Shown in pieces: positions 25,360 through 35,500 of a DNA stretch of 64,000 nt. Position 1 is the stretch's first letter. Every line of letters begins with the position of its first letter. The notes under the pieces are model-generated. The model was not told the origin of the DNA. It made no database searches and saw nothing but the letters and a program-made list of their open reading frames with translations. The translations under genes and the position numbers were made by a program. Source of the DNA: Rhodohalobacter sp. SW132 (GTDB taxonomy: Bacteria > Bacteroidota > Rhodothermia > Balneolales > Balneolaceae); NCBI RefSeq assembly GCF_003390325.1, contig NZ_QUOK01000005.1, positions 62,001-126,000 on the forward strand, read 5' to 3'.

Positions 25360-26638
25360 CTGTGGTCAGTTCCTCCATGATGCCGGCAAGTTGACGGGTC
25401 GTATATTCAGGTGAAAATTCCAGGTCCGTTTTCGGTTTTCGGGTAATCTCCACCGGTTTTTCACCTTTCTCTTTTTTCTGAACTGCAGCTGAAAGAAACC
25501 GGGCAATGGCATCACTATCCTGATTTTCAAAATGGACCCCGGCACCCGCCCGGGCCAGAATCTCCCCGATCTCCGGGTTTGGAGCGATTGACAGAATTGG
25601 CTTGTCGCTGTTCAGATATTCCCAGAGTTTCGCGGGAATAATATGTTTTCGCTCTCTGCTGGTGCTCAATAAGAGAAGATCCGCCTTTTTGAAAACCGAG
25701 GGAGCCATGGTGGGCAGAACTTTTTCGTGTGTTATGAATTGATGCTTCAACCTCATTTTTTCGAGATATTCTGTATCGCTCTCTTCAAGATTTCCGAAGG
25801 AGTGAATACGAATCTTTTCTCTCTCTTCCGGCGTTAGTTTGCCGACAGCATTTGCCACCGGTGCCGCCGGACTCAGACGACGAAATGACCCAAAAAAAAG
25901 AAGGTTCACCCTGGATGAATCTATCTCGGCATCCCATTCTCCATCGCTGGATTCTTGATCAACAGGATGATAGGAGTTATAAATCGTTGCTGTTTTTTCT
26001 TCGTCAAGTCTGTAATGCTGCTGGTAGGCCCGTTCTGTCGCCTTTGAAGTAAATACAACACGATCAGCCGCTGAAATAAATTTCTTTTCAAGCTTACGAT
26101 CTCTCCAATCTGAAAAGCGGGAACGCCTTCGCAGGTTCAGGTTAGTTTGGGTCCAGGGATCACGAAAATCAGCAATCCACGGCTTGTTCAGATCCCGTGA
26201 AAGTTTATGCCCAACCCAGTGCCCCGACCATGGATCTCCGGTACTCCAGATGATGTCGGGATTTTCGGCCCTCGCTTTCTCCAGTATTTTGCCGTAGGAG
26301 CTTCTGAAAAGAAAAATCCAGGTATCCATCGGTACCTGACTATCAAACCATTCAGCGAGCGCATCAGCCGCCTTAGAGGAAAGAGTGCGCTTTTTCTTCA
26401 TACCGGACGATGCCGGCGGCCCGCCTGTTCTGTCAAAGGGCGGCTTGAGCTCCAGAATTTCAACATTTTTGAGAGCTTGTATTTCGGCATCGGTTTTTTC
26501 CTGTGATTGATCCTGGATGGTACATACAACCGGTTTCCATCCAAACGACTGCAAATGAATTACAAATCTGTATGGACGCAGTGAACCCACGCGCCTGCGG
26601 GGTACGAAATAGGGTGCTATCATGAAAACCGTTTTCAT
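25352..26638 (-). CDS. glycosyltransferase (GT-B, GT4-like)
   Basis: The 428-residue protein opens with VFMIAPYFVPRRRVGSLRPY, the form seen in bacterial GT4-like enzymes that act on whole-cell glycans. NIIWSTGDPWSGHWVGHKLS and WIADFRDPW follow in the N-terminal domain. The C-terminal donor domain has VNLLFFGSFRRLSP and ADLLLLSTSRERKHIIPAKL with WEYLNSDKPILSIAP. It resembles the glycosyltransferase at 36833-38134 in domain order and several motifs, so the two may be distant paralogues. The flippase follows with an 8-bp overlap. Confidence 0.87.
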   Translation of the reverse strand: MKTVFMIAPYFVPRRRVGSLRPYRFVIHLQSFGWKPVVCTIQDQSQEKTDAEIQALKNVEILELKPPFDRTGGPPASSGMKKKRTLSSKAADALAEWFDSQVPMDTWIFLFRSSYGKILEKARAENPDIIWSTGDPWSGHWVGHKLSRDLNKPWIADFRDPWTQTNLNLRRRSRFSDWRDRKLEKKFISAADRVVFTSKATERAYQQHYRLDEEKTATIYNSYHPVDQESSDGEWDAEIDSSRVNLLFFGSFRRLSPAAPVANAVGKLTPEEREKIRIHSFGNLEESDTEYLEKMRLKHQFITHEKVLPTMAPSVFKKADLLLLSTSRERKHIIPAKLWEYLNSDKPILSIAPNPEIGEILARAGAGVHFENQDSDAIARFLSAAVQKKEKGEKPVEITRKPKTDLEFSPEYTTRQLAGIMEELTTDG

Positions 26639-26686
26639 TGCAGGAAGGTAGGCATCATCAGGTAGAGATAAAACGTCCGAATCGAA

Positions 26687-27685
26687 TCAGCTTTCGCTCG
26701 CAACTGGTCCGCCGTTTTGATGAAGATCGTTCCAGATTTGATCAGCCAGCTGAAAGAAAGGTTTTTTTTGATGATACCATCCGAAATGAAGAAAATAGGG
26801 AGTAACATAGTGATAATCGCCCGATCCGGGAAGGATAGTAAACATTTGTATCAGCAGTTTTTGCAGCCAGCGGACCGGGAAACCACGAAAATTATACACG
26901 AATTTTTTTTTGTAATAGAGACAGGAAACCGATTTGAATTCAGAATCATACACGGTGAAATCATCAATGAAATCGAGCTGCACACTTTCATAACTGTTAA
27001 ACCAGGGGTGTATCTGCAGTTCCAGGTCTGCCATTGCCATCGCCAGGCTCCACTCGCACGATTCTTCACTCCTTCCCGCCTCTTCTGTCCGGCTTCGAAA
27101 ATGCGTTTCCGCCTTTCGGTACAGCATTTCTTTTGCTTTATCACTAACGGCTTTTGCGGTATTGTAATCCGCAGCATACATCACACCTGACTGAATTCTG
27201 GGAAGGTAGGTCAAACCAAATCGTTTCAGGGTACGGTTTCGCCTGCCAAGCAGCATATCTTTGATGATCCCGACTCCTTTCGGGCCTCCAAAAAAATTAT
27301 CGGCGGAGTGGTTGCCGGTTGCGGTGAATGGGTAAGATGAAAACGTCTGCCACAGACGGTCGGGATCTCTGCATACGACAATATCACCATCCAGGTAGAT
27401 ATTCCGCTCATACGGCATAAAATCACAAATATTATGCTTGAACCCTGTGATAGACCGATTTTGTTCAGGCAGGATAAAGATGTGCTGAAAAACGGATTTC
27501 AGGTGAGGCTGATCGAGAATTTTACGATGTTCTTCAGTACAAAAAATCGCTGCCGGCCGGGACGCATCATACCTTCGAAGCGTCTGTACGCTCGTAACAG
27601 CATATTTCAAATACTTTTCGTTACCATAACTATTGTAAACGTACCCTTCAGCCCCAAGTTTTTTTTCCGCAAATTTGTCTGCCAT
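26687..27685 (-). CDS. GT8-like / nucleotide-diphospho-sugar glycosyltransferase
   Basis: The 332-residue GT-A-type protein has an N-terminal AVTSVQTLRRYDASRPAAIF, FKHNICDFMPYERNIYLDGD and DGDIVVCRD, the last giving the DxD metal motif. GVMYAADYNTAK and the C-terminal HFGWYHQKKPF segment (late His) also suit family 8-like glycosyltransferases. The donor sugar is unknown. It starts 14 bp after mlaC and precedes the GT4-like gene by 48 bp, all on the minus strand. Confidence 0.75.
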   Translation of the reverse strand: MADKFAEKKLGAEGYVYNSYGNEKYLKYAVTSVQTLRRYDASRPAAIFCTEEHRKILDQPHLKSVFQHIFILPEQNRSITGFKHNICDFMPYERNIYLDGDIVVCRDPDRLWQTFSSYPFTATGNHSADNFFGGPKGVGIIKDMLLGRRNRTLKRFGLTYLPRIQSGVMYAADYNTAKAVSDKAKEMLYRKAETHFRSRTEEAGRSEESCEWSLAMAMADLELQIHPWFNSYESVQLDFIDDFTVYDSEFKSVSCLYYKKKFVYNFRGFPVRWLQKLLIQMFTILPGSGDYHYVTPYFLHFGWYHQKKPFFQLADQIWNDLHQNGGPVASES

Positions 27686-27699
27686 TCCGCAATGTTAAA

Positions 27700-28293
27700 T
27701 CAGGTAGATGAGCGAGATGCACGTCGCTCCAGACTGTCCATCAGAGCATCAAAACCACGCTGACGAATAATATTTTGAAACTGCCTGTGATACGATTGGG
27801 CGGTGGATACATCATCAATCTCCATGTCGATGATCATCCATTCTCCATCCTGCCGTTCCATATCGTAATTTACAGGTGTTCTAACGTTTTCGAGCTGGGC
27901 GATGGTTTCTACACGTGCTGTGCTGCCGTCAACAGAAATATTTTCATATGTAACCTCAGCCCTGTAAATATCGAGACGGTTCAGTGACTGATCGCGTACA
28001 ATCGTTGAAAAGAGTGATACAAAACGCTCTCGCTGATCACTGCTGATTTCATTGAACGTATCATCGAGTGCATAAGCTGCCATCGATCTGAAATCAATGA
28101 CACCGTTTATGATTTCTTTAAGCTCATCACGCTGCTCCTGGGTGTAGGTGCTTCCCTTTGGGCCCAAAAGCTCTTTGATCTCCTCATCTCTGTCATCAAG
28201 CATCTGTCGTATTTCATCAGCACCATTTTGAGCGATTAAACTGGATGCCAACAGTAGTGAAATAAATACAGCTAAAATATTTTTTAAATGCAT
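27700..28293 (-). CDS. mlaC: MlaC/Ttg2D family phospholipid-binding protein
   Basis: The 197-residue protein has a signal peptide (about 1-21, ILAVFISLLLASSLIAQ). The mature MlaC fold shows DFRSMAAYALDDTFNEIS, RFVSLFSTIVRDQSL, VNYDMERQDGEWMIIDMEID and a final helix QSYHRQFQNIIRQRGFDAL. MlaC carries phospholipids through the periplasm between an ABC importer/exporter (MlaFEDB) and the outer membrane. The ABC components are not in this window. It follows tolC by 10 bp, so the pair forms an envelope module. Confidence 0.9.
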   Translation of the reverse strand: MHLKNILAVFISLLLASSLIAQNGADEIRQMLDDRDEEIKELLGPKGSTYTQEQRDELKEIINGVIDFRSMAAYALDDTFNEISSDQRERFVSLFSTIVRDQSLNRLDIYRAEVTYENISVDGSTARVETIAQLENVRTPVNYDMERQDGEWMIIDMEIDDVSTAQSYHRQFQNIIRQRGFDALMDSLERRASRSST

Positions 28294-28303
28294 AGTCGTA
28301 ATA

Positions 28304-29692
28304 TTAATTAATGCCGAGCTGTGAGATTGGAATCCCGGCAGCCTTGTATAGCGTTGCTACTCTTTTATTCAATTCGAAGACATTTTGTTTCAATTCAACA
28401 CGAGTTTCGAGTTCATTCTGTACAGATTCAATTAAATCATCTACTTCGCCAAAACCAAAATCGTAGTCCAGCTGTTCTTGACGAACCCAGTTCCGGGATA
28501 TGGTAAGCTTTTCCTCAAGTTGTGTAACCCGTGTTTGTGCCACCAATGCTTCGCGGTACCGTTCGTTCAATTCAAGAATAATGCCGTCTGTTAATGCATC
28601 TTTGAGATTCTGTACGCGTCGGTTTTCAATTCGGGCCCTTTCAACACTGTTTCGATTTGATCTGAAGTTCAGATTCTGGCGAATGCTGAGTCCCACTGCC
28701 GCAGATGCGTAATTTGTGCTATTGATAATAAACGGATTGGTTTGGCGGGGACGATTGGGTGTATTTGCATAACTTCCGGTGATCCCCAGGAAAAGTGCCG
28801 GGTAATTTTGTGCTTTTGTGGCATCAATCGATCGCTGTGTTGCTGCAATTCCGGCATCCGCGCCTTTTAATTCAGCCCTGCTTTCCATTGCAAAAGTTTC
28901 ATAATAATCGTACGGTTCAAGTTCAAAAGGTACGGCTTCAATAAAATTCTGTTCAGGTATATAAACAACGGTTGCATCACCGCCCATTGCATAATTCCAG
29001 ATTCTTCTTATCGATTGGAGGCTTTGCTCTACTTCAACACGCTGAACTACAAATTCAGCTTGAAACAGCTCAAATTTAAAAATATCGGATTGTTTCAGGT
29101 CGGGATCACCCTCTTCTTCCATCTCCCGCAGCTGCCGTTCAACCTGGCGCATCTGGCTTTCTGCGTCTCCCAGAATTCTATTCATCTCTTCAGCCAGCTG
29201 ATAGCTGTAATAGAGCTCATACAGCTGAATTTCAATCTCTTTACGTTCGGCTTCAAACCGAAACTCAGCAGCCTGTGCACCGAGAGTAGCCGCTTCAATT
29301 GCGTTATCAATAGCTCCCCATGTATAAATTGGTTGTACAGCACTCAGCTCTGCCCGTGTAAAGATGGCCCAGTCTTCCCAGTCGTTTGATAAGTTTGGGT
29401 CGAGATAGTACTGTCCAGGGCTCAAATCTTCCTGACTCACAACGCCGGGTATTACACCGTGCTGTGTACTCAGTTCAATTCGGGGCAAAAATCGTTGATT
29501 TCTGGCCTGTTCAACCCGGTTGTTTGCAAGGTCTACCTCATTATAAAGGTAATCCGTTTGACCCGATCGGTCCAGCCCGCGTTCGATAAACTCCGGGAGA
29601 GACACCCTTACCGTATCCTGAGCAACCGCATGTGTGATTGTAGATAATAAAAAGAATATTGAAAAAAGTGTGGCGAGAAAAGTAGTCTTCAT
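28304..29692 (-). CDS. TolC family outer-membrane efflux protein
   Basis: The 462-residue protein has a signal peptide (1-24) and the two-fold repeat of long coiled-coil helices typical of TolC, for example GAIDNAIEAATLGAQAAEF and a second ARIENRRVQNLKDALTDGI. Segments such as SRAELKGADAGIAATQRSID and YPALFLGITGSYANTP mark the strand/helix transitions. It should form the outer-membrane duct of an efflux or secretion system. No inner-membrane pump or adaptor lies adjacent. It is the first gene of a directon running into mlaC and the glycan genes, just past the tRNA-Ser terminator. Confidence 0.93.
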   Translation of the reverse strand: MKTTFLATLFSIFFLLSTITHAVAQDTVRVSLPEFIERGLDRSGQTDYLYNEVDLANNRVEQARNQRFLPRIELSTQHGVIPGVVSQEDLSPGQYYLDPNLSNDWEDWAIFTRAELSAVQPIYTWGAIDNAIEAATLGAQAAEFRFEAERKEIEIQLYELYYSYQLAEEMNRILGDAESQMRQVERQLREMEEEGDPDLKQSDIFKFELFQAEFVVQRVEVEQSLQSIRRIWNYAMGGDATVVYIPEQNFIEAVPFELEPYDYYETFAMESRAELKGADAGIAATQRSIDATKAQNYPALFLGITGSYANTPNRPRQTNPFIINSTNYASAAVGLSIRQNLNFRSNRNSVERARIENRRVQNLKDALTDGIILELNERYREALVAQTRVTQLEEKLTISRNWVRQEQLDYDFGFGEVDDLIESVQNELETRVELKQNVFELNKRVATLYKAAGIPISQLGIN

Positions 29693-29756
29693 TTACGGTT
29701 CTATTTCAATTCATGAATAAGGTTGCATCGCACAAACGAAGAAAGAGGTGAAATAT

Positions 29757-29790
29757 TAAAAAAAAAGCTCCAGTTTTTAATTGGAGCTTT
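29757..29790 (-). terminator. terminator downstream of tRNA-Ser
   Basis: On the minus strand AAAGCTCCA pairs with TGGAGCTTT (+ strand positions 29782-29790 and 29764-29772), and a run of T follows (+ strand A-run 29757-29763). It ends the tRNA transcript and possibly read-through from atpG, since I see no terminator between atpG and the tRNA. Confidence 0.85.
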
Positions 29791-29810
29791 AAAATATAAA
29801 AAATAATAAG

Positions 29811-29895
29811 CGGAGGGAGAGGGATTCGAACCCCCGGAGACTTGCGCCTCAACGGTTTTCAAGACCGCCGCATTCGACCACTCTGCCATCCCTCC
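29811..29895 (-). tRNA. tRNA-Ser (anticodon TGA)
   Basis: The reverse strand reads GGAGGGATGGCAGAGTGGTC from 29895, with acceptor GGAGGGA paired to TCCCTCC at the 3' end and G as discriminator at 29811. The anticodon stem-loop GCGGTCTTGAAAACCGT gives TGA. A long variable arm (GAGGCGCAAGTCTC) marks a class II tRNA, and GGGGGTTCGAATCCC is the T arm. CCA is not encoded. The length is 85 nt. It lies 52 bp downstream of atpG on the same strand. Confidence 0.97.
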
Positions 29896-29947
29896 GGTCG
29901 TAGTAAGATATGAATTGAATCACACCCTAATTTCAGTAAATCAATAT

Positions 29948-30844
29948 CTAAGACTCTTCAAGTGCCTGGGCACCGGAAACAATTTCTGATATCTCGGTTG
30001 TAATTGCGCTCTGGCGTGCCTGATTATATTTAAGGGTTAACTCTTCTTCGAGTTCCTTAGCATTCTCAGTCGCGTTATCCATCGCGGCCATTCGGGCACC
30101 TTGCTCGGAAGCATTCGATTCGAGGACTGCTTTCCATAGCTGCATTATCAAATGCACCGGCAGAATTTCATCCAGAATCGCATCCGAATCAGGCTCGTAA
30201 ATATAATCTGTTGTGGACAAAGAATCATCCTTATTCTCATCTTTTTTCAAAGATTCGGTATCTACCGGCAGAACCTGGTTGATGATACGATTCTGTGCAA
30301 TTACGGTTTTAAACTCATTGTAACCGATAATAATTTTATCATACGTTTCGCTGGTAAAACCATCGAGTGCATCTTCCATGATTGCAGCAGTATCGTCGTA
30401 ATTCAGATTATCAAAAAATCCAGGAAATGATTTTACAACCTTGTAATTACGCTTCTTAAAGTAAGCTGTTGGCTTTTTTCCTAAAGTTATCAAATCCAGC
30501 TTCCCGCTGTCGCGCAAATCAGAGAGATGCTTGGTGATGTATATTTCGACGACTTTAAACAGATTGTTATTAAAACCACCACACAATCCTTTATCTGACC
30601 CCACAACAATCATCAGCACACGATCGGTTGTCTCGGGTTTCCTCAGGAGTTTGTTCGATGAATCGGATGATGAAACGAGTCTCGAAACAACCTCTTTCAT
30701 CTTATTGGCGAAAGGGCGCATGGAAGTCATCCTGTTCTGCGCTTTACGCAGTTTGGCAGCAGCAACCATTTTCATGGCTTTGGTAATTTGCTGGGTATTA
30801 TTTACCGATGAAATCCGGTTACGTATGTCCCGAAGATTTACCAT
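29948..30844 (-). CDS. atpG: ATP synthase F1 subunit gamma
   Basis: This rotor-shaft subunit of F1 is 298 residues long. The N-terminal helix [20 protein letters not shown] with [13 protein letters not shown] and the C-terminal helix [20 protein letters not shown] with [20 protein letters not shown] are the classic gamma signatures forming the coiled coil, with [13 protein letters not shown] in the middle domain. The start overlaps the atpA stop by one base (TAATG), and an SD-like GAAGGAG lies just upstream. It is the last ATP synthase gene of this cluster; no atpD or atpC follows. Confidence 0.97.
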   Translation of the reverse strand: MVNLRDIRNRISSVNNTQQITKAMKMVAAAKLRKAQNRMTSMRPFANKMKEVVSRLVSSSDSSNKLLRKPETTDRVLMIVVGSDKGLCGGFNNNLFKVVEIYITKHLSDLRDSGKLDLITLGKKPTAYFKKRNYKVVKSFPGFFDNLNYDDTAAIMEDALDGFTSETYDKIIIGYNEFKTVIAQNRIINQVLPVDTESLKKDENKDDSLSTTDYIYEPDSDAILDEILPVHLIMQLWKAVLESNASEQGARMAAMDNATENAKELEEELTLKYNQARQSAITTEISEIVSGAQALEES

Positions 30845-32463
30845 TAATTCACTCCTTCTGCTGCCAGTAGTTGATCAATAACGCTGTTGGCCGTTTCAAT
30901 GATTTCTTCGCCAAATGAATCATTAAGTATTCCTGAAACCGACAGATCACTCATCTTCTTGCTATACTTAGCACCCAGTGTTTCGAGAAACATTGTCTCA
31001 AATTCACTGATTTTTGTTACCGGCAATTTATCCAGTAAGCCTGCATTATTCACTTTTAAAAGAGCAATTTGCTGCTCAACCGGAAGCGGCTGATATTCAC
31101 CCTGCTTCATCAATTCAACGGTCCGTTCTCCACGTTTGAGCTGACGCTGTGTTGTTGCATCCAGATCAGAACCAAATTTTGCAAAAGCTTCCAGTTCGCG
31201 ATACTGGGCCAGATCAAGTTTCAGGGTACCTGAAAGTTTCTTCATCGATTTAACCTGCGCTGATCCACCTACACGAGACACAGAAATACCAACATCAATT
31301 GCCGGGCGAATACCGGAGTTAAACAGATCCGTATCCAGGAAGATCTGACCATCGGTAATTGAAATTACGTTTGTTGGAATATACGCAGAAACATCACCCG
31401 CTTGTGTTTCAATAACAGGAAGCGCCGTTAGAGATCCCCCGCCTTTAACCATAGGCTTAAGCTCTTCAGGGATGTTGTTCATCATTCTTGCTACATCATC
31501 ATTATCGATGATTTTTGCAGCCCTTTCGAGCAGACGACTATGCAGATAAAATACATCACCGGGATATGCTTCACGGCCCGGAGGACGTTTCAGCAAGAGT
31601 GAAAGTTCACGATATGCAACAGCCTGTTTTGAAAGATCATCATAAATCACAAGCGCATGCCGGCCGGTGTCGCGGAAATATTCGCCAATTGCAGCGCCGG
31701 CAAACGGAGCAACATATCGCATGGGGGCAGATGCACTGGCCGGAGCAGAAACAACTACTGTGTAATCGATCGCCTCATTTTCCTGAAGGGTTTTTACAAT
31801 ATTCGCTACGGTAGAACCTTTCTGTCCAACAGCAACATAAATACAAACAACCGGTTTATCGGAATCTTGTGTGTATTTTTGATTGATGATCGTATCCACT
31901 GCAACAGCGGTTTTCCCAGTCTGACGGTCACCAATTATAAGCTCACGCTGACCACGGCCGATTGGAATCAGGGAATCAATAGCTTTGATACCGGTTTGCA
32001 GCGGTTCATCCACCGGCTGCCGATAAATCACACCGGGTGCTTTTCGTTCAAGTGGTACGTTAATTTTGTCGCCTGTAATCGCACCTTTTCCGTCAATGGG
32101 CCTCCCGAGAGGATCTATAACCCGTCCAAGAATACTATCTCCCACAGGGAGTGATGCGATGGATTTTGTTCGTTTAACGGTATGCCCTTCCTCAACAGTA
32201 GTAGAATTACCAAAAAGCACAACCCCGGCATTGTCCTCTTCGAGGTTCAAAACCATTCCGCGAATAGGATTTCCGTCCCGATCCAGTGAATCAGGCAGTT
32301 CGACAAGCTCACCTGCCTGGACTTTGGAGAGTCCATAAACCCGGGCAATACCATCACCCACTTCAAGAACGGTCCCCATATCGTATGATTCAGCATCATT
32401 ATCGAAACCGGAGAGTTGTTTTCTTAAAATATCTGAAACTTCGTCAGGTCGTACTTGACTCAT
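30844..32463 (-). CDS. atpA: ATP synthase F1 subunit alpha
   Basis: The 539-residue non-catalytic nucleotide-binding subunit has Walker A GDRQTGKT (178-185), [20 protein letters not shown] with the Walker B Asp, [20 protein letters not shown], and [17 protein letters not shown] with the arginine finger. A C-terminal helical domain carries [17 protein letters not shown]. Length is slightly above the usual 500-515, with extra residues in the C-terminal third. It lies 17 bp after atpH and couples to atpG by a one-base overlap. Confidence 0.98.
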   Translation of the reverse strand: MSQVRPDEVSDILRKQLSGFDNDAESYDMGTVLEVGDGIARVYGLSKVQAGELVELPDSLDRDGNPIRGMVLNLEEDNAGVVLFGNSTTVEEGHTVKRTKSIASLPVGDSILGRVIDPLGRPIDGKGAITGDKINVPLERKAPGVIYRQPVDEPLQTGIKAIDSLIPIGRGQRELIIGDRQTGKTAVAVDTIINQKYTQDSDKPVVCIYVAVGQKGSTVANIVKTLQENEAIDYTVVVSAPASASAPMRYVAPFAGAAIGEYFRDTGRHALVIYDDLSKQAVAYRELSLLLKRPPGREAYPGDVFYLHSRLLERAAKIIDNDDVARMMNNIPEELKPMVKGGGSLTALPVIETQAGDVSAYIPTNVISITDGQIFLDTDLFNSGIRPAIDVGISVSRVGGSAQVKSMKKLSGTLKLDLAQYRELEAFAKFGSDLDATTQRQLKRGERTVELMKQGEYQPLPVEQQIALLKVNNAGLLDKLPVTKISEFETMFLETLGAKYSKKMSDLSVSGILNDSFGEEIIETANSVIDQLLAAEGVN

Positions 32464-32480
32464 ATTCGTACCTTAATTTT

Positions 32481-33029
32481 TTAAACTGCAGTTCCTACTG
32501 CAAACTGTTTTTTAAGCTTATTGATTTTATATTTTACCGAGCCATCGATGACAGTATCACCAATTTTGACCACAAGTCCGCCAATCAGGTCCTTGTTTTC
32601 ACTAACATTCATCTTCACCTTTTTACCTGTCTTATCAGTAAGTTCTTTGTGAAGCGCCTGTTTCTGGGTGTCCTTCAGCTCATACGCAGTTTCAACATCA
32701 ACCCGGATAATACCTTGGTGTTCGTTGTACAACTTTATAAAGCCGGAACAGATATCAGCCAGCAGATCTTCTCTTCTTTTTTCAGACAATAACCGAAACA
32801 GACTTTTTAATTCATCTGTTACGTGTGATCCAAAAATAGCAAGTAGACCTTCAAGCTTATCTTCGCTTTTGATGACCGGGCTTCTCAAAAAGACTTTAAG
32901 TTCCCTTGAGTCATCAATTGTACTTTGAATAAACCGGACATCCTTTTCAACTTCGGCAAGTTTATCCTGCTCCAGAGCGGATTGCAGAAGTGCCTTGGCA
33001 TATCTTCTGGCTGCTTTTGAAACCATCAT
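32481..33029 (-). CDS. atpH: ATP synthase F1 subunit delta (OSCP)
   Basis: The 182-residue delta subunit joins the b-subunit stalk to the top of F1. The N-terminal helical domain starts with AARRYAKALLQSALEQDKL, and the C-terminal part has the family pattern NKDLIGGLVVKIGDTVIDGS with VKYKINKLKKQF. Length is normal. It lies 6 bp after atpF and 17 bp before atpA. Confidence 0.95.
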   Translation of the reverse strand: MMVSKAARRYAKALLQSALEQDKLAEVEKDVRFIQSTIDDSRELKVFLRSPVIKSEDKLEGLLAIFGSHVTDELKSLFRLLSEKRREDLLADICSGFIKLYNEHQGIIRVDVETAYELKDTQKQALHKELTDKTGKKVKMNVSENKDLIGGLVVKIGDTVIDGSVKYKINKLKKQFAVGTAV

Positions 33030-33035
33030 TGTATG

Positions 33036-33548
33036 TTAGTTTTTAGAAAGATCACCAATAAAAGAATCGACAAGCTTTTTGTTTTTTGACTGATCCAGTT
33101 CTGCGTCTATGATTTTTGATGCAGCCTGCACAGCAAGCTCTGCAACCTCATTTCTGAGTTCAGTTAAAGCCTGCTTTTTCTCCTGATCGATCGTGCGCTT
33201 TGCATCCTCAACGATCTTCACAGCTTCTTTTCTGGCTTTATCAATCCTTTCAGAGCGGAGAAGTTCGGCCTCTTCGAGAGCCTGCTTTCGGATTTGCTGA
33301 GCTTTTACTTCAGCCTCCTTCAGCGCTTTCTGATTGTCTTTAGAGATCTGCTCCGCCTTTGCAAGAGCCTGCTCGGCAGATGCCAGCGAATCTTTGATCC
33401 GCCTTTCCCTTTCATCGAGCGCCTTCATAATAGGAGGTACCGCATATTTCCCCATAATAATCAGAAATACAACCATGGATATAAGAACCCATATTGCAAA
33501 GCCCGTATTAAAGGAAAGGATACCTCCTCCGCTTGCTATAAAGAACAT
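33036..33548 (-). CDS. atpF: ATP synthase F0 subunit b
   Basis: The 170-residue peripheral stalk subunit has one N-terminal membrane helix (about 15-33, FAIWVLISMVVFLIIMGKYA), then PPIMKALDERERRIKDSL and a long charged coiled coil rich in Ala, Glu, Lys and Gln. It ends with VAELAVQAASKIIDAELD. Only one b gene is present (no b'), so a homodimer is expected. It is spaced 11 bp after atpE. Confidence 0.96.
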   Translation of the reverse strand: MFFIASGGGILSFNTGFAIWVLISMVVFLIIMGKYAVPPIMKALDERERRIKDSLASAEQALAKAEQISKDNQKALKEAEVKAQQIRKQALEEAELLRSERIDKARKEAVKIVEDAKRTIDQEKKQALTELRNEVAELAVQAASKIIDAELDQSKNKKLVDSFIGDLSKN

Positions 33549-33559
33549 AGTGAAATGGT

Positions 33560-33820
<261 letters not shown>

Positions 33821-34876
33821 TTATGTTTTTACTTCTGTTGCCGTTGCAACAGAAGTATCATGCTCTTCGTGGTGATGTTCTTCTGCGGCCATCCCAATGA
33901 ATACCGCAGACAGAAGCGTAAAAATATATGCCTGTAACAGCGCAATAAACGCCTTCAGAATATAAAGCGCGGCAGTTAATGCCACCCACACCACACTGGA
34001 GCCGACTCCAATCATCGGCCCGAAAATATCTGTAAAAATAAATATCAATCCCAGAATACAAACGATCAGTATTTTACCGGATAGCATGTTTGCAAACAGA
34101 CGTATCGCAAGGGCAAATGGTTTTGTAAAAAGTCCGAGAATTTCAACCGGGGTCAGAATGATACGAATCAGCGGGTGAACACCGGGAAAGAGAAATACAT
34201 GCCGCCAATGGTCTTTACTGCCGCTGAACTGAGTAATAAAAAATGTGATACCCGCAAGGGTTGCCGTTACGGTCAAATCTGCTGTGGCAGAAACTCCCCA
34301 AGGGAAAAGACCAAACAAATTCATGAAAGAGATCGCCATAAATACTGAAAACAGATATGGCACATAGCGTTTATACTTGTCCGGTGAGATATATTCTTTA
34401 GCGATATCATCCCGAATAAAAACAAAAAAGACTTCAAATATATTGTGAGCAGCCCCTTTTGGCTCAGAGGATTCACCAATCCCCCTTCGATATCTTCTGG
34501 CAGCCCAAATTGTGCAGAATAGAGTTAAAATAATCCCAAACCATACATACATCAGATGTGAGGTGATGGACATGTCGAGCGTGACAGGCGCGCCATCGCT
34601 CCGTACAATAGCGCCTTCCACACGCTGGAAATCACCGGATTCAATAGCACTTTGTGTGTTGGAATAGAAGTACCAGCTGCCGTCTACAAGAAGAATTTTT
34701 GGAAGATAAATTTTCGCTCCCAAAACTTCGAGGTAGTCATGATCAACAACCTTACCCATCACATCGATAACCGGTTCATCCCCGGTATCAGCATCACTCT
34801 GATTTGCGTGAGCAGCAGGATTTAGCACCAAAATAAGTAGAGAAAAGATCAGTAAATGGCGCAAAGCTTGTCGCAT
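33821..34876 (-). CDS. atpB: ATP synthase F0 subunit a (with N-terminal signal-like extension)
   Basis: The stator channel subunit is 351 residues long, above the usual 230-270. The extra N-terminal part has a signal-like segment (about 1-24, LLIFSLLILVLNPAAHA) and a periplasmic-type region, as seen in Bacteroidota a-subunits. The core contains SFMNLFGLFPWG, and FALAIRLFANMLSGK with the essential Arg. LLQAYIFTLLSAVFIGMA forms the final helix, followed by a His/Glu-rich tail. Confidence 0.96.
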   Translation of the reverse strand: MRQALRHLLIFSLLILVLNPAAHANQSDADTGDEPVIDVMGKVVDHDYLEVLGAKIYLPKILLVDGSWYFYSNTQSAIESGDFQRVEGAIVRSDGAPVTLDMSITSHLMYVWFGIILTLFCTIWAARRYRRGIGESSEPKGAAHNIFEVFFVFIRDDIAKEYISPDKYKRYVPYLFSVFMAISFMNLFGLFPWGVSATADLTVTATLAGITFFITQFSGSKDHWRHVFLFPGVHPLIRIILTPVEILGLFTKPFALAIRLFANMLSGKILIVCILGLIFIFTDIFGPMIGVGSSVVWVALTAALYILKAFIALLQAYIFTLLSAVFIGMAAEEHHHEEHDTSVATATEVKT

Positions 34877-34887
34877 TTTTATTTACT

Positions 34888-35265
34888 TCAACCCGATCGG
34901 TTTGTTAGTTCTTTATTCAGTAGAATAATATTGATTACAGAATGACAAATATAAGAAATTAAAAAACTAACAGTAAAACTAAATTGATCGAATTTTTCCC
35001 AAACCAAAAGACCGATAAAGATTGCCAGAACAATGATAAGGCGCACAAAAATAGCCGGTGTATAGACGACAAAAAACAGTTCATCATTCCAACGTTTTGA
35101 GAATAATGAAGTTACATAATGCAGTATTATTGCAAGCAGTCCTACACCGTACCCTGCAAACCATCCGGTTCTTGAATCACCGGACATTAGAAAACCTGAG
35201 ATTAAAAAAAAAAGAGCTAAACCTGCGAGTATTAATTTGGGCAGATTTGTACCGGCTTTTATCAT
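34888..35265 (-). CDS. AtpI-like small membrane protein of the ATP synthase operon
   Basis: The 125-residue protein has four hydrophobic segments (about 9-27, 35-52, 66-87 and 95-115). Position in the operon, size and topology match the ATP synthase I / AtpI-type proteins that help c-ring or complex assembly, but the sequence shows no strong signature. Its start overlaps the stop of the AtpZ-like gene by 4 bp, and atpB follows 11 bp downstream. Confidence 0.7.
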   Translation of the reverse strand: MIKAGTNLPKLILAGLALFFLISGFLMSGDSRTGWFAGYGVGLLAIILHYVTSLFSKRWNDELFFVVYTPAIFVRLIIVLAIFIGLLVWEKFDQFSFTVSFLISYICHSVINIILLNKELTNRSG

Positions 35266-35495
35266 GATTGATTTTTATCATTCCCTTTATCGCCCGAAAC
35301 ATCGCGGGCTACACGAATCATAATGACCAGCATTGTTGCTACTCCTATAAGAATCCCCAGAAATGTAAGCCAAGGCAGTGTATCCCAGGTACGGTCAGCC
35401 CAGTAACCCGCCAATATAGGTATACTTAAACCCGCGGCTATTTCAACCCCGAGTGATAAATATTGCAGGTATGTTTTATCCCGGGGTGTTTCCAA
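35262..35495 (-). CDS. AtpZ/AtpI family protein
   Basis: The 77-residue protein has two membrane helices. LSLGVEIAAGLSIPILAGYWADRTW and LGILIGVATMLVIMIRVARD are the GYxxD-type pair typical of AtpZ/AtpI. These proteins are thought to help magnesium/calcium transport or assembly of the F0 ring. It lies 5 bp after bactofilin and overlaps the next small gene. Confidence 0.88.
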   Translation of the reverse strand: METPRDKTYLQYLSLGVEIAAGLSIPILAGYWADRTWDTLPWLTFLGILIGVATMLVIMIRVARDVSGDKGNDKNQS

Positions 35496-35500
35496 ATCCG

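Noticed and set aside
29701-29889. 62-residue minus-strand frame
   Set aside because: It lies over the tRNA-Ser gene and its terminator and is not a real protein gene.
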